Positions 51,831-61,704 of a stretch of 64,000 bases of DNA are shown here, in pieces (the first letter of the stretch is position 1; every line of letters starts with the position of its first letter). The notes below the pieces were generated by a model, which saw only the letters and a list, made by a program, of their open reading frames with translations, did no database searches and was not told the origin of the DNA. This stretch comes from JANMJD01 sp963828405 (GTDB lineage: Bacteria > Actinomycetota > Acidimicrobiia > Acidimicrobiales > Ilumatobacteraceae), in NCBI GenBank assembly GCA_963828405.1, contig CAWHEG010000031.1:3410001-3474000 (forward strand), written 5' to 3'. Made by a program: the position numbers and the translations under genes.

Positions 51831-53554
51831 TGAGTTGGCAAGCGACAGCTCAGGCACTGCTGCTCATCGCCGCGCTCGTCATCTCCGTTCCTTTGCTCGG
51901 GAGGTACATGGCCGACGTCTATGGCGCTCGCGAGGACGGCTCGGCCCCGGGTGATCGATGGTTCAACCCGATCGAGCGAGTCATCTACAGGGTCTGCGGC
52001 ATCGACTCGAAGCGCGACCAACGCTGGAACGTGTACACGCTGAGCCTGATCGCGTTCAGTATCGCCTCCTTCCTCGCGCTGTACGGGCTGCAACGGCTGC
52101 AGGGTGACCTACCGTTCAACCCAACCGACCGCAGCTCGGTGTCGCCGATGGGGTCGTTCAACGCCGCGGTGAGTTTCGTGACGAACACGAACTGGCAGTG
52201 GTTCTCCGGCGAGCAGGTGATGAGCCACCTGACACAGATGATCGGGTTCACGGTGCAGAACTTCGTATCTGCTGCGGTCGGCATGGCGGTGGCCATCGGC
52301 CTGATCCGGGGCATCACCCGCGTCCGGACCCGAAGCCTCGGCAACTTCTGGGTCGACATCACTCGCACCCTCGTGCGTGTCCTGCTGCCGCTCGCCCTGG
52401 CGATGACGGTCATCCTGATCTCTCAGGGCGCCATCCAGACGTTTCGAGGTGACACGCTGGCAACGACGATCGACCGGACCACGCAGATCACCGAGCAGCA
52501 CATCCCCGGCGGACCGTTCGCCTCTCAGGAAGCGATCAAGGAGCTCGGCACGAACGGAGGCGGTCCCTACAACGCGAACTCGGCGCACCCGTTCGAGAAC
52601 CCGAACGGGTTCACCGACTTCTTGCAGGTCTATGCGATCCTGCTCATCCCACTGTCGTTCGTCGTCACCTTCGGCAGGCTCGTCAAGGACGACCGCCAGG
52701 CTCGAGTGCTGCTCGCGGTGATGGCGGGCTTCCTGGTTCTGTTCGCCGGCTTCACCATGTTCGCCGAGCAGAATGGCAACCCGCTCCTCACTACCTTGGG
52801 CGTCGATCAATCGATCTCGACGACGCAGTCGGGCGGCAACATGGAGGGCAAGGAGGTCCGGTTCGGTGCCGCGTCGTGTGGACTGTTCGCCGCCGCGACG
52901 ACAGGCACATCCACAGGTGCGGTGAACTGCATGCACGACTCGTTCATTCCGCTCGGCGGCGGAGCGCCGATGGCCCACATGACGCTCGGCGAGATCTCAC
53001 CAGGTGGTGTCGGGGTCGGCTTGATGGGCATCCTGATCAACGCTCTGCTGGCGGTGTTCATCGCCGGTCTGATGGTCGGGCGAACACCGGAGTACCTCGG
53101 TAAGAAGATTCAGGCGGCCGAGATGAAGCTGGTGACGCTGTACATCCTGGCGATGCCCTTCGCGGTGTTGACCTTTGCCGCAGCGGCGGTGCTGTTGAAG
53201 AGTGCGGCGACGTACCAGCCCGGCGCTCACGGCCTGTCGGAGGTGCTCTACAACTACGCATCGACGGGGAACAACAACGGGTCGGCGTTCGCCTACCAAG
53301 GGACGGGCACCCGGTGGTACACGACCACCCAGGGCATCTCGATGCTGATGGGCCGGTTCTTCACCATCATCCCTGCGCTTGCCATCGGAGGGTCGTTGGC
53401 CGGCAAGCCAAGGGTACCCGCGACGCCTGGGACCATGCCCACCCACACGCCGCTGTTCGGCGCCCTGGTCGCCGGGGTCATTGCCATCGTCGCCGGCCTG
53501 ACGTTCTTCCCTGCCCTTGCGCTGGGCCCGATCCTCGAACACCTCTCTCGCTGA
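51830..53554 (+). CDS. kdpA: Potassium-transporting ATPase KdpA subunit
   Basis: The 574-residue K+-selective channel-like subunit of the high-affinity Kdp pump. About ten membrane helices and four P-loop-like repeats are visible; conserved pieces include TNTNWQWFSGE, GTNGGGPYNANSAHPFENP, AATTGTSTGAVN and GRTPEYLGKKI. Starts by TGATG overlap with kdpF. Complete, and expected to select K+ at micromolar levels when osmotic or potassium stress occurs. Confidence 0.95.
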   Translation: MSWQATAQALLLIAALVISVPLLGRYMADVYGAREDGSAPGDRWFNPIERVIYRVCGIDSKRDQRWNVYTLSLIAFSIASFLALYGLQRLQGDLPFNPTDRSSVSPMGSFNAAVSFVTNTNWQWFSGEQVMSHLTQMIGFTVQNFVSAAVGMAVAIGLIRGITRVRTRSLGNFWVDITRTLVRVLLPLALAMTVILISQGAIQTFRGDTLATTIDRTTQITEQHIPGGPFASQEAIKELGTNGGGPYNANSAHPFENPNGFTDFLQVYAILLIPLSFVVTFGRLVKDDRQARVLLAVMAGFLVLFAGFTMFAEQNGNPLLTTLGVDQSISTTQSGGNMEGKEVRFGAASCGLFAAATTGTSTGAVNCMHDSFIPLGGGAPMAHMTLGEISPGGVGVGLMGILINALLAVFIAGLMVGRTPEYLGKKIQAAEMKLVTLYILAMPFAVLTFAAAAVLLKSAATYQPGAHGLSEVLYNYASTGNNNGSAFAYQGTGTRWYTTTQGISMLMGRFFTIIPALAIGGSLAGKPRVPATPGTMPTHTPLFGALVAGVIAIVAGLTFFPALALGPILEHLSR

Positions 53555-53567
53555 GGACCTCGTCATC

Positions 53568-55673
53568 ATGACCTCCACACTTGCTCAGAACGACGAACGT
53601 CCGCCGAAGGTCCGAACCAAGGCCCCGGCAAGCTCGTCGATCTTCGACCCGTCGATCGTCGGCACCGCCGTCGTCGACGCCGTCAAGAAGCTCAACCCAC
53701 GCACGATGATGCGCAATCCGGTGATGTTCATCGTCGAGGTCGGATCGCTGCTGACCACCATCTTGTTCATTCGTGACTTCGGTGACGTCACCTCGAAGGA
53801 GAACCTCTTCGCTGCGCTGGTGGCGACGTGGTTGTGGTTCACCGTGCTGTTCGCCAACTTCGCCGAAGCGATGGCCGAAGGACGGGGCAAGGCGCAGGCC
53901 GATGCCCTCCGCAAGGCACGGGCCGACACGGCTGCGCGCATCCGCGAAGCCGACGGCACGATCAGCACCAAGTCGTCATCCCTGCTGCAACTCGGTGACC
54001 TCTGCGTGGTGTCGGCCGGCGAGGTGATTCCCGGCGACGGCGAGATCATCGAAGGCATCGCCACCGTCGACGAGTCGGCGATCACGGGCGAGTCGGCACC
54101 GGTGATTCGCGAGTCGGGCGGCGACCGGTCGGCGGTCACCGGCGGCACGCGGGTGTTGAGCGATCAGATCGTGGTGCGGATCACTGCACGACCGGGCGAG
54201 ACGTTCCTCGATCGCATGATCGCCCTGGTCGAGGGAGCCGATCGGCAGAAGACGCCGAACGAGATCGCGTTGTCGATCCTGCTCGCCGGGCTGACCATTG
54301 TGTTCCTGCTGGCGGTCACGACGCTGCAGCCGTTCGCGATCTACTCGGGCGCGGAGCAGAACATCATCGTGCTCGTCGCGCTGCTGGTCTGTCTGATCCC
54401 GACGACGATCGGCGGGTTGCTGTCGGCGATCGGAATCGCCGGCATGGACCGTCTGGTGCAGCGCAACGTGCTGGCGATGTCCGGACGAGCCGTCGAGGCC
54501 GCCGGAGATGTGACCACCCTGTTGCTCGACAAGACCGGCACCATCACGTTCGGATCACGCCAGGCGTCGGAGTTCATCCCGGTGCATGATGTCGACGAGC
54601 GTGAACTGGCCGAGAGCGCGCTGGTGTCCTCGCTGGCCGACGAGACACCCGAGGGGCGCTCGATCGTCGATCTCGCCATCACCCGCTTCGCGATCGCCCA
54701 TCTCGACGATCCGACAGCTGTGCCGGTGCCCTTCACGGCGCAGACCCGCATGTCGGGGATCGAGCTGACGTCGGGTCGCCAGGTCCGCAAGGGCGCCGCC
54801 GATTCGGTCCGGCGATACGTCCAGGCCGAGGGCGGCCAAGTGCCCTTGGAGCTGGGACCGATCGTCGAGCAGGTTTCGCGCGACGGGGCGACCCCGCTGG
54901 TCGTCATCGACCGCCCTGCCGGCTCGCCGACGTGGCGGGTGCTGGGCGTCGTCCGTCTCAAGGACACTGTCAAACCGGGTATGCGCGAACGGTTCGAACA
55001 CATGCGGACGATGGGCATGCGGACCGTGATGATCACCGGCGACAACCCGCTCACCGCGGCGGCGATCGCGGCCGAAGCAGGTGTCGACGACTTCCTGGCC
55101 GAGGCGACCCCCGAGGACAAGATGGCGCTGATCAAGCGTGAGCAGGCGGGCGGCAACCTTGTCGCGATGACCGGCGATGGAACCAACGATGCGCCTGCCC
55201 TGGCCCAGGCCGACGTCGGCGTGGCGATGAACACCGGGACCCAGGCCGCCAAGGAGGCCGGCAACATGGTCGACCTCGACAGCAACCCGACGAAGCTGAT
55301 CGAGATCGTCGAAGTGGGCAAGCAACTGCTGATCACCCGGGGCGCGCTGACGACGTTCTCCATCGCCAACGACGTCGCCAAGTACTTCGCGATCATCCCG
55401 GCGATGTTCTCCGGGGTACTTCCGGTTCTCGACTCGCTCAACATCATGAACCTGTCGAACTCGCGGTCGGCGATTGTGTCGGCGGTCATCTTCAACGCGT
55501 TGATCATCGTGGCGCTCGTCCCACTCGCCCTCCGCGGGGTCAAGTTCCGTGCCGAAGCCGCCTCGGCCGTGCTACGCCGCAACCTGCTGATCTACGGCCT
55601 CGGCGGCATCGTCGTTCCGTTCATCGGCATCAAGGTCATCGACGTGATCGTGACTGCGCTAGGAGTGAAGTGA
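53568..55673 (+). CDS. kdpB: Potassium-transporting ATPase KdpB subunit
   Basis: The 701-residue P-type ATPase subunit that powers transport. The phosphorylation site is Asp321 in DKTGT; TGES (actuator), MTGDGTNDAPALAQADVGVAM (hinge) and the conserved NDVAKYFAIIPAMF near the C-terminus are intact. Seven membrane helices are expected. It lies 13 bp after kdpA; the end overlaps kdpC by one base. GGACCTC is only a weak ribosome site. Confidence 0.96.
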   Translation: MTSTLAQNDERPPKVRTKAPASSSIFDPSIVGTAVVDAVKKLNPRTMMRNPVMFIVEVGSLLTTILFIRDFGDVTSKENLFAALVATWLWFTVLFANFAEAMAEGRGKAQADALRKARADTAARIREADGTISTKSSSLLQLGDLCVVSAGEVIPGDGEIIEGIATVDESAITGESAPVIRESGGDRSAVTGGTRVLSDQIVVRITARPGETFLDRMIALVEGADRQKTPNEIALSILLAGLTIVFLLAVTTLQPFAIYSGAEQNIIVLVALLVCLIPTTIGGLLSAIGIAGMDRLVQRNVLAMSGRAVEAAGDVTTLLLDKTGTITFGSRQASEFIPVHDVDERELAESALVSSLADETPEGRSIVDLAITRFAIAHLDDPTAVPVPFTAQTRMSGIELTSGRQVRKGAADSVRRYVQAEGGQVPLELGPIVEQVSRDGATPLVVIDRPAGSPTWRVLGVVRLKDTVKPGMRERFEHMRTMGMRTVMITGDNPLTAAAIAAEAGVDDFLAEATPEDKMALIKREQAGGNLVAMTGDGTNDAPALAQADVGVAMNTGTQAAKEAGNMVDLDSNPTKLIEIVEVGKQLLITRGALTTFSIANDVAKYFAIIPAMFSGVLPVLDSLNIMNLSNSRSAIVSAVIFNALIIVALVPLALRGVKFRAEAASAVLRRNLLIYGLGGIVVPFIGIKVIDVIVTALGVK

Positions 55674-56257
55674 TGCGTGCTCTCATCCGTCAACTGCGTC
55701 CGGCCGTGCTCGCCGTCGTGGTGTTCACTCTCATCTTCGGAGTCGGATACCCGCTGCTCAGCACGGCGATCGGACAGCTGGCGTTCGGCGACAAGGCCGA
55801 CGGCTCCCTGATCGAGCGGGACGGCACAGTGGTCGGCAGCGAACTCATCGGCCAGGCGTTCGCCGAGCCCGGCTACTTCGCCTCGCGACCTTCTGCGGCG
55901 GGAGGCGGCTATGACGGTTCGGCCAGCTCGGGCTCCAACCTCGGCCCGACCAACCCTGACCTGCTCACGGCGGTGGACGAGCGTGCCGTCGCCTACCGTG
56001 AAACGAACGGCCTCGCCGACAACGCTCGCGTGCCGGTCGACGCCGTGACGGCGTCCGGCTCGGGGTTGGATCCGCACATCTCCGTTGCCAACGCCCGCAT
56101 TCAAGCGACCCGAGTCGCCCAGGTCCGGGGCCTCGATCCCACCCTCGTGCTGGAGATGGTCGACGAGTACACCGACCGACGGAGCCTGTGGGTGCTCGGC
56201 GAGCCAGGCGTGAACGTCGTTCGTCTGAACTTGGCGCTGGACGACCTGGACCCGTGA
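55673..56257 (+). CDS. kdpC: Potassium-transporting ATPase KdpC subunit
   Basis: A 194-residue subunit with one N-terminal membrane helix (AVLAVVVFTLIFGVGYPLL) and an outside domain with SRPSAAGGGYDGSASSGSN and the SGSGLDPHIS segment, both typical of KdpC. AGGAG lies 7 bases before ATG 55673; a GTG at 55670 overlapping the kdpB stop is the alternative. KdpC helps ATP binding by KdpB. Confidence 0.93.
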   Translation: MRALIRQLRPAVLAVVVFTLIFGVGYPLLSTAIGQLAFGDKADGSLIERDGTVVGSELIGQAFAEPGYFASRPSAAGGGYDGSASSGSNLGPTNPDLLTAVDERAVAYRETNGLADNARVPVDAVTASGSGLDPHISVANARIQATRVAQVRGLDPTLVLEMVDEYTDRRSLWVLGEPGVNVVRLNLALDDLDP

Positions 56258-56282
56258 TGCGGGCCGACGTGATCAAGGGACA

Positions 56283-58801
56283 GTGATCGCGGTGGCCCGC
56301 GGTTCGCTGCGCATCTACCTCGGGGCATCGCCGGGCGTCGGCAAGACCTACAAGATGCTCGACGAAGCACTCCGCCGCAGGGATCGCGGAACCGACGTCG
56401 TGATCGGCGTCGTCGAAACCCACGGGCGGAGCCAAACGGCTGCGCGGATCGGTGACCTCGAGATCGTCCCGCGGCGCGACGTCGCCTACCGCGGCACGAC
56501 ATTGCAGGAGATGGACGTCGACGCCGTCCTCCGACGCCGTCCCAGTGTCGTTTTGGTCGACGAGTACGCCCACACCAACGCCCCAGGATCCCGGAACGAG
56601 AAACGATGGCAGGATGTCGAGGAGGTTCTCGACGCAGGCATTGATGTCGTCTCCACGCTCAACGTCCAACACCTCGAGTCGCTCAACGATGTCATCTCGC
56701 GCATCACCGGCGTCGAACAGCGCGAGACGGTCCCCGACGACATCGTTCGTCGCGCCGACCAACTCGAACTCGTCGACATGACACCGGAGGCCATCCGAAG
56801 GCGCCTCGCCCATGGCAACATCTACCCCGCCGAACGCATCGACGCGGCGATGTCGAACTACTTCCGCCCCGGCAACCTCAATGCGCTTCGGGAACTGGCG
56901 CTGTTGTGGGTCGCGGACCGCGTCGAGGATTCGTTGCAGAGCTACCTCCACACCCACGGGATCTCCGACACATGGGAGACCCGTGAGCGCGTCGTCGTCG
57001 CCATCAGCGGACGACCCGGTGGTGAAGCACTCATTCGTCGCGCCAGCAGAATGGCGGGACGGATCAGCGGCGACCTGATCGGCGTCCACGTCGCAGTCGA
57101 CGACGGTCTGAAGCGCGCCGATCCTGGTGCGCTGGCCGACCAACGACAGCTCTTGACCGAGCTCGGTGGCACCGTCCACGATGTCGTCGGCCAGGACATC
57201 GCCGAGGCACTCGTCGCGTTCGCCCGACGCGAGATGGCAACACAGCTCGTGCTCGGAGCGAGTCGACGGACCCGCCGACAGGAGATCCTGCAAGGATCAC
57301 TCGTCGCCCGCGTCACGCGACTTGCCGGGAAGATCGACGTGCACATCATCCACAACGAGGACGACGGCGAAGACCGCGTTCAGCGATGGCGACGTCTCCA
57401 CGCGCAGCCGCCGCTGGTGACGACCCGTCGTCGACTCACGGCGTGGGCGCTGACCTGGATCGGCCTTCCCGTGTTCATCTCGATCACGCTGCCACTCCGC
57501 GATCACATCGCGCTCTCCACCGAGCTGTTGCTGGTGCTGGGCTTCGTACTGACCATCGCCGCGACCGGCGGCGCAATCGTTGGCGCAGTCGCTGCTGTCG
57601 TCGCCTCGTTGCTCGTCAACTGGTACTTCGTCCCGCCGTACAACACCATGACGATCGCCGAGATCGAGAACGTCGTGGCTCTGGCCGTGTTCGTCGGTGT
57701 CGCGGTGACGGTCGGATCGTTGGTCGCCGTTGCCGCCCGCCGGGCGATGGAGTCCAGGAGAGCCCGCATCGAAGCCGAAGCCCTTGTCCGTTCGGCCACC
57801 ACCCTGGCCGCTGATCCCGACCCGCTCCCAGCCCTGCTCGACAACGTTCGTGCGACCTTCTCCCTCCTCGGAGCGCGAATCGGCGACGGCGGCTCGCACA
57901 CCACGACCGCCCAAGCTGGGGACGTGAGCGGTACCCCGTTCGCCACGATCTCCCTGCACGTCGCCGCAGGGTCCGGGCAGCTCTCACTCGAGGTCTACGG
58001 TTCCCCACTCTCACACGACGACCACGAGCTCCTGAGAGTCCTCGCCGACCAGCTCACGGTCGCGCTCGACAAGCGATTGCTCGCCGCCGAGGCGGCCGAG
58101 GCCGACAAGCTCGCCGATGTCGACGCTGTCAGAACCGCGCTCCTCCGAGCGGTTTCCCACGACCTTCGTACGCCGCTGGCGTCGATCAAGGCCATGATCT
58201 CGGGTCTGCGCGACCGATCAGTTGCATGGAACAGCAACGAAGTCGACGAGGCACATGCCACCATCGAGGAGGAAACCGATCGGCTGAACCGCCTGGTCGG
58301 CCACCTTCTCGATGCCAGCCGTCTGCAGATCGGCGCGCTCGCCGTCGACATCCGGCCCACCGACATCGGCGCCGTCGTAGCCTCGGCAGTCCAGGGTGTG
58401 AACCAGTCGGACGGTGTTGTCTGCGTGGACACGACGGGCCAGCGCATCACCGTGCTTGCCGACGCAAACCTCCTCGAACGCAGCCTCGACAACCTGATCA
58501 ACAACGCTGTGAGACACAGCCGACAGGGCTGCCCTGTGACGGTCGACGCGGCCGTGATCAACGATCGCGCCCACATCCGCATCGTCGACCGGGGCCCAGG
58601 CGTGAAGGCCGCCGATCGCGCCAAGGTCGTCCAACCCTTCCAACGGCTCGGCGACCAGAACGTCTCCGACGGTGTCGGTCTGGGCCTGGCGATCACCCAG
58701 GGATTCATCGAGGCGATGCACGGCACACTCACCCTCGACGACACCCCCGGTGGAGGACTCACCGTGACCATCACATTGCCAGTCGCAGACGAGAACACAC
58801 C

Positions 58802-58805
<4 letters not shown>
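56283..58805 (+). CDS. kdpD: Sensor histidine kinase KdpD
   Basis: An 840-residue sensor for K+ limitation. The N-terminal KdpD domain has Walker-type GASPGVGKTYK near residue 14 and DEYAHTNAPGSRNEKRWQDVEE; a USP-like domain follows (VVVAISGRPGGEALIRRASRMA), then four membrane helices around residues 385-480, a GAF-like domain, and the kinase core with His626 in VSHDLRTPLASI, NLINNAVRHS and GVGLGLAI. GTG start 25 bp after kdpC. Its last bases overlap kdpE (ATGA). Confidence 0.93.
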
Positions 58806-59176
<371 letters not shown>

Positions 59177-59177
59177 C

Positions 59178-59504
59178 GTGTCGCCAGAAGTCGTCACCCA
59201 ACACTTCCGGCTCGATCTGTCGGCTCACCGAGCGTTCGTCGGCTCAGTGGGTCGCGAAGTTCGGTTGACGCCGCTCGAATGGGCGATCGTGATCCACCTC
59301 GTCCGCAACCCCAACCGACTCGTCACCTACCGGCAGCTCGTCACCGCGGTGTGGGGGCCGACCTGCGACCCGGACACCAACCTGCTACGCGTGCACATGG
59401 CCCACATTCGTCACAAGCTCGAACCGCGGCCCAGTGAACCCCACTACTTCATCACCGACGCCGGTGTCGGCTATCGCTTCCAGATCGATCACACCGAACC
59501 GTGA
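59178..59504 (+). CDS. kdpE: KdpE response regulator, winged-helix DNA-binding part
   Basis: A 108-residue frame matching the OmpR/PhoB-type effector domain of KdpE: HFRLDLSAHRAFVG, VRLTPLEWAIVIHLVRNP, the recognition helix region TNLLRVHMAHIRHKLE and ITDAGVGYRF. The frame opens upstream at about 59142 without a start codon other than GTG 59178, so independent translation is unlikely. Together with 58802-59176 it makes a normal 230-residue KdpE if one base is removed. Confidence 0.85.
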   Translation: MSPEVVTQHFRLDLSAHRAFVGSVGREVRLTPLEWAIVIHLVRNPNRLVTYRQLVTAVWGPTCDPDTNLLRVHMAHIRHKLEPRPSEPHYFITDAGVGYRFQIDHTEP

Positions 59505-59625
59505 CCCGGTCGACTAGACGATATTCGAGAAGGGCCCGGGCGGCGCCACCAGCCGAACTTGAGGTACCTGCCCAGTCGAGAGCGTGTCGGGCGTCGAGTG
59601 TGCGCGACCTGGCCGCTTGAGGCCG

Positions 59626-59672
59626 GCCACGTGGCCGGGTCGGGTTCGGTTCGTGGGTCGGACAAACAGCAC
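59626..59672. repeat. 47-bp dispersed repeat, copy 2 (GyrI-like remnant)
   Basis: The second copy of 50461-50507 (43/47 identical). Here the palindrome is extended to 16 bp, CCGGCCACGTGGCCGG at 59623-59638. On the minus strand it encodes LSDPRTEPDPATW out of any gene context, in the 284-bp gap between kdpE and the next lipoprotein gene. It is probably the debris of a GyrI-like gene or a recombination footprint. Confidence 0.75.
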
Positions 59673-59788
59673 GTCTCGCCCGAGCCACGCCCCGGCACAG
59701 ACGAAGGCAACTCCTCGATGGGGGACGTAGGCCTCTGGCGACGGTCGAGCATCCCGTCGGATGCTGATGTCGTCAAAGGAGGTGAGTC

Positions 59789-60793
59789 ATGCGTGCCGTC
59801 CGCCAGGCATCGATGGCTGTGCTCCTCTCGGCGGTCGCGGGGTTGGCTTGCGGCAACAACGGCGACGGGTCGACAACGACCCTGGTGACGAGCGAGCCCG
59901 CGCACGCCACGACGACGATGCCACCAGCGACCACCGGCTCCACCACGACCACGTCGACCGGCACCGTTCCAACGGAGGCCACGACGACGATGCCACCCGC
60001 GACCACCAGCTCCACCACTGCCACGTCGACCGGCACCGTCGCGTCGACGACCGAGACGCCCGCTGGCGGAGCCGGGATGCTACGACCCGACGGGGTCGCT
60101 CCCTTCGGCTTCGGGAGCGCGGCCGACGAGGTTCAGGGATGGCTGATCGACCAGCTCGGCTCCCCCGATGCCGCCGTGGTCGAACCCGGTCAACGCGGCT
60201 GGCCTCTGATGTCGTGCGCGGAACGAAGGTTCGCCTACTGGGCGGCAGCCGGACTCACGGTCGGGTTCACCGACCACAACAGCGATGACGTCACCGGGCT
60301 GCCGGACTGCGACGACGCGCCGCATCTCGCAGGCTGGTACCTCATCGCCGACGAAGTGCCGTGGTTTGCACCCGACCACGGTACGAGCCTCCCAGCACCG
60401 CAATCACTGCGCCTCACGACCGCCGACGGGATCGGACTGGGCTCCTCAGCAGGTGATCTGCGCGCCGTGTTCCCGGCGGCGAGCTTCGGAGAACAGGACA
60501 TCGACACCTACAACCCGGCGGTGTTCCGAGCCACCGACACGATGTGGGGCCGGGTTGCCTGGAACGCCACCAGCGACATTCAGAATGCGTTGAACGAACA
60601 CGGTGCAAGCCTCGTCGTCGACGGCATCCTCGGTCCTGACACCGAGGCTGCGCTCGTCGAGTTCCAGACCTCCCGTGGCATCACGGAGAACGGCACCGTG
60701 GGTCCCCGAACACTCGCCGAACTCGAAGTGTCCGTCCCCGATGATGCACCGATCGTCTACCTGGCTGCCGGCACCTGGGACTGGGACTACTAA
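59789..60793 (+). CDS. Exported peptidoglycan-binding protein with Thr/Ser/Pro linker
   Basis: A 334-residue exported protein. A signal with a cysteine at about residue 21 (AGLAC) may be lipidated, although the box is not ideal. Residues 30-90 are a low-complexity Thr/Ser/Pro linker made by a 72-bp tandem repeat. A domain of unknown function follows, and the C-terminus (SDIQNALNEHG to GPRTLAELE) is a PG_binding_1 domain. A perfect AAAGGAGGTGA ribosome site precedes the ATG, suggesting strong expression. Confidence 0.8.
   Translation: MRAVRQASMAVLLSAVAGLACGNNGDGSTTTLVTSEPAHATTTMPPATTGSTTTTSTGTVPTEATTTMPPATTSSTTATSTGTVASTTETPAGGAGMLRPDGVAPFGFGSAADEVQGWLIDQLGSPDAAVVEPGQRGWPLMSCAERRFAYWAAAGLTVGFTDHNSDDVTGLPDCDDAPHLAGWYLIADEVPWFAPDHGTSLPAPQSLRLTTADGIGLGSSAGDLRAVFPAASFGEQDIDTYNPAVFRATDTMWGRVAWNATSDIQNALNEHGASLVVDGILGPDTEAALVEFQTSRGITENGTVGPRTLAELEVSVPDDAPIVYLAAGTWDWDY
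59906..60049 (+). repeat. Two 72-bp tandem units encoding the Thr-rich linker
   Basis: The units at 59906-59977 and 59978-60049 are nearly identical and in frame, each coding for ATTTMPPATT followed by a Ser/Thr run and TGTV. Copy number could vary between strains and change linker length. Confidence 0.8.
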
Positions 60794-60816
60794 AATCCCC
60801 AACCGCGAGATGAGGG

Positions 60817-60858
60817 TGGGGCGGGTGGGTATCGAACCCACGACCGAGGGATTATGAG
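60817..60858 (-). other. tRNA-Met 3' half: probable att site
   Basis: The minus strand reads CTCATAATCC (anticodon loop with CAT), then a variable loop, a perfect T arm (GTGGG-TTCGATA-CCCAC) and the 3' acceptor strand CCGCCCC plus A. The matching 5' half is absent: bases before the loop cannot pair with the anticodon stem. This is the usual footprint left at the distal end of an element integrated in a tRNA gene. The element interior would lie to the right (above 60858), with the intact tRNA further right, outside the window. Confidence 0.7.
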
Positions 60859-61041
60859 TCGACCGCAGGTCGTTCGCCTCGTGCCGCCTGATGCCGCTGA
60901 GCAGGTCTTTGTCCGTCGCTCTGTCCGCCTCGTACCGGCCTGTATCGCCCCGTGTCGCCAAATATGTTGGATGGAGTGTTGGATGAACAAGGGTCACGGC
61001 GTGTGTGGGAGTCAGAGGCTCAGACATCCCGGTCGCATGGC

Positions 61042-61073
61042 GCGTCAACATGTGTTGACGCCTGAGCTACACT
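61042..61073 (+). promoter_or_regulatory. Promoter and palindromic operator of the toxin/antitoxin-like pair
   Basis: A perfect inverted repeat, GCGTCAACA-TG-TGTTGACGC (61042-61061), overlaps a possible -35 TCAACA (61045-61050) placed 17 bp before a -10 TACACT (61068-61073). The GTG of the first gene lies 6 bp after the -10 box, so the transcript may be leaderless. Confidence 0.6.
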
Positions 61074-61079
61074 GACACG

Positions 61080-61316
61080 GTGGACATCGAGGCGAGCGCC
61101 CGCAAGCACGGTGTCGACGACGAAGACATGTTGCATGCTTACCGCCACCACTGGCGAGCGTTCGAAACCGACGACTCCGAGGTCACGATGTTCATAGGAC
61201 CGGGCCGCGACGGTGCCCCGTTGGAGGTTGCCGTAGTAGCTGACGAAGAAGGCGAGGCGATCATCCACGCGATGTCCGCACGCGCCAAGTTCCTGAAAGG
61301 AGGCTCGAAGCGATGA
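61080..61316 (+). CDS. BrnT-like small toxin-type protein
   Basis: A 78-residue protein. Sequence pattern SARKHGVDDEDMLHAYRHH, then MFIGPGRDG, LEVAVVADEEGEAIIHAMSARAKFL is widespread in actinobacteria next to a helix-turn-helix partner and recalls the RelE/BrnT fold, including the closing RAKFL in place of the BrnT ISARKA segment. RNase activity is inferred only. It starts with GTG directly after a promoter-like sequence and overlaps the next gene by four bases (ATGA). Confidence 0.65.
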   Translation: MDIEASARKHGVDDEDMLHAYRHHWRAFETDDSEVTMFIGPGRDGAPLEVAVVADEEGEAIIHAMSARAKFLKGGSKR

Positions 61317-61582
61317 GCAAGGCAGATCGAGCCAAGAAGCTGCAAGCACTCGAGCGATGGGCCGACACCGTCGATGCCGACAGGCTCGTCGTCGTGGACA
61401 CGACCGCGCTCACGGCGCTGATGGAGCTCTCCGAGCGGCGCTCCGCCGTTGAGGCCCAGCTCATCGAAGCCGTGCGTCAGGCGCGATCGGATCACCACTC
61501 GTGGAGCGAGATCGGCGTGATGCTCGGCGTTTCCAAGCAAGCCGCTCAGCGCAAATACGGTCGCACAGCGTCAGCTGCGTGA
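61313..61582 (+). CDS. Helix-turn-helix partner of the toxin-like protein
   Basis: An 89-residue protein with a long N-terminal helix and a C-terminal helix-turn-helix SWSEIGVMLGVSKQAAQRKYG. It overlaps the previous gene and is likely the antitoxin or the repressor of the upstream palindrome. The ribosome site is the GGAGGCTCGAAGCG stretch inside the first gene. The toxin-first order is as in brnTA. Confidence 0.65.
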   Translation: MSKADRAKKLQALERWADTVDADRLVVVDTTALTALMELSERRSAVEAQLIEAVRQARSDHHSWSEIGVMLGVSKQAAQRKYGRTASAA

Positions 61583-61704
61583 GGTACCGGCCCAGCAGAC
61601 CAGGTTCGATGAATCCAAGACCGATCTCGTCGCAGAGTTGCCACGACCACGACCAGCCACACCCCTCAAGTGACCGGTTCACATCGCTCGGCGTCGACAG
61701 TCCC

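Noticed and set aside
60786..60858. Complete tRNA-Met gene
   Set aside because: The 5' acceptor strand, D arm and 5' anticodon stem are missing and the preceding bases do not pair; only the 3' half is present.
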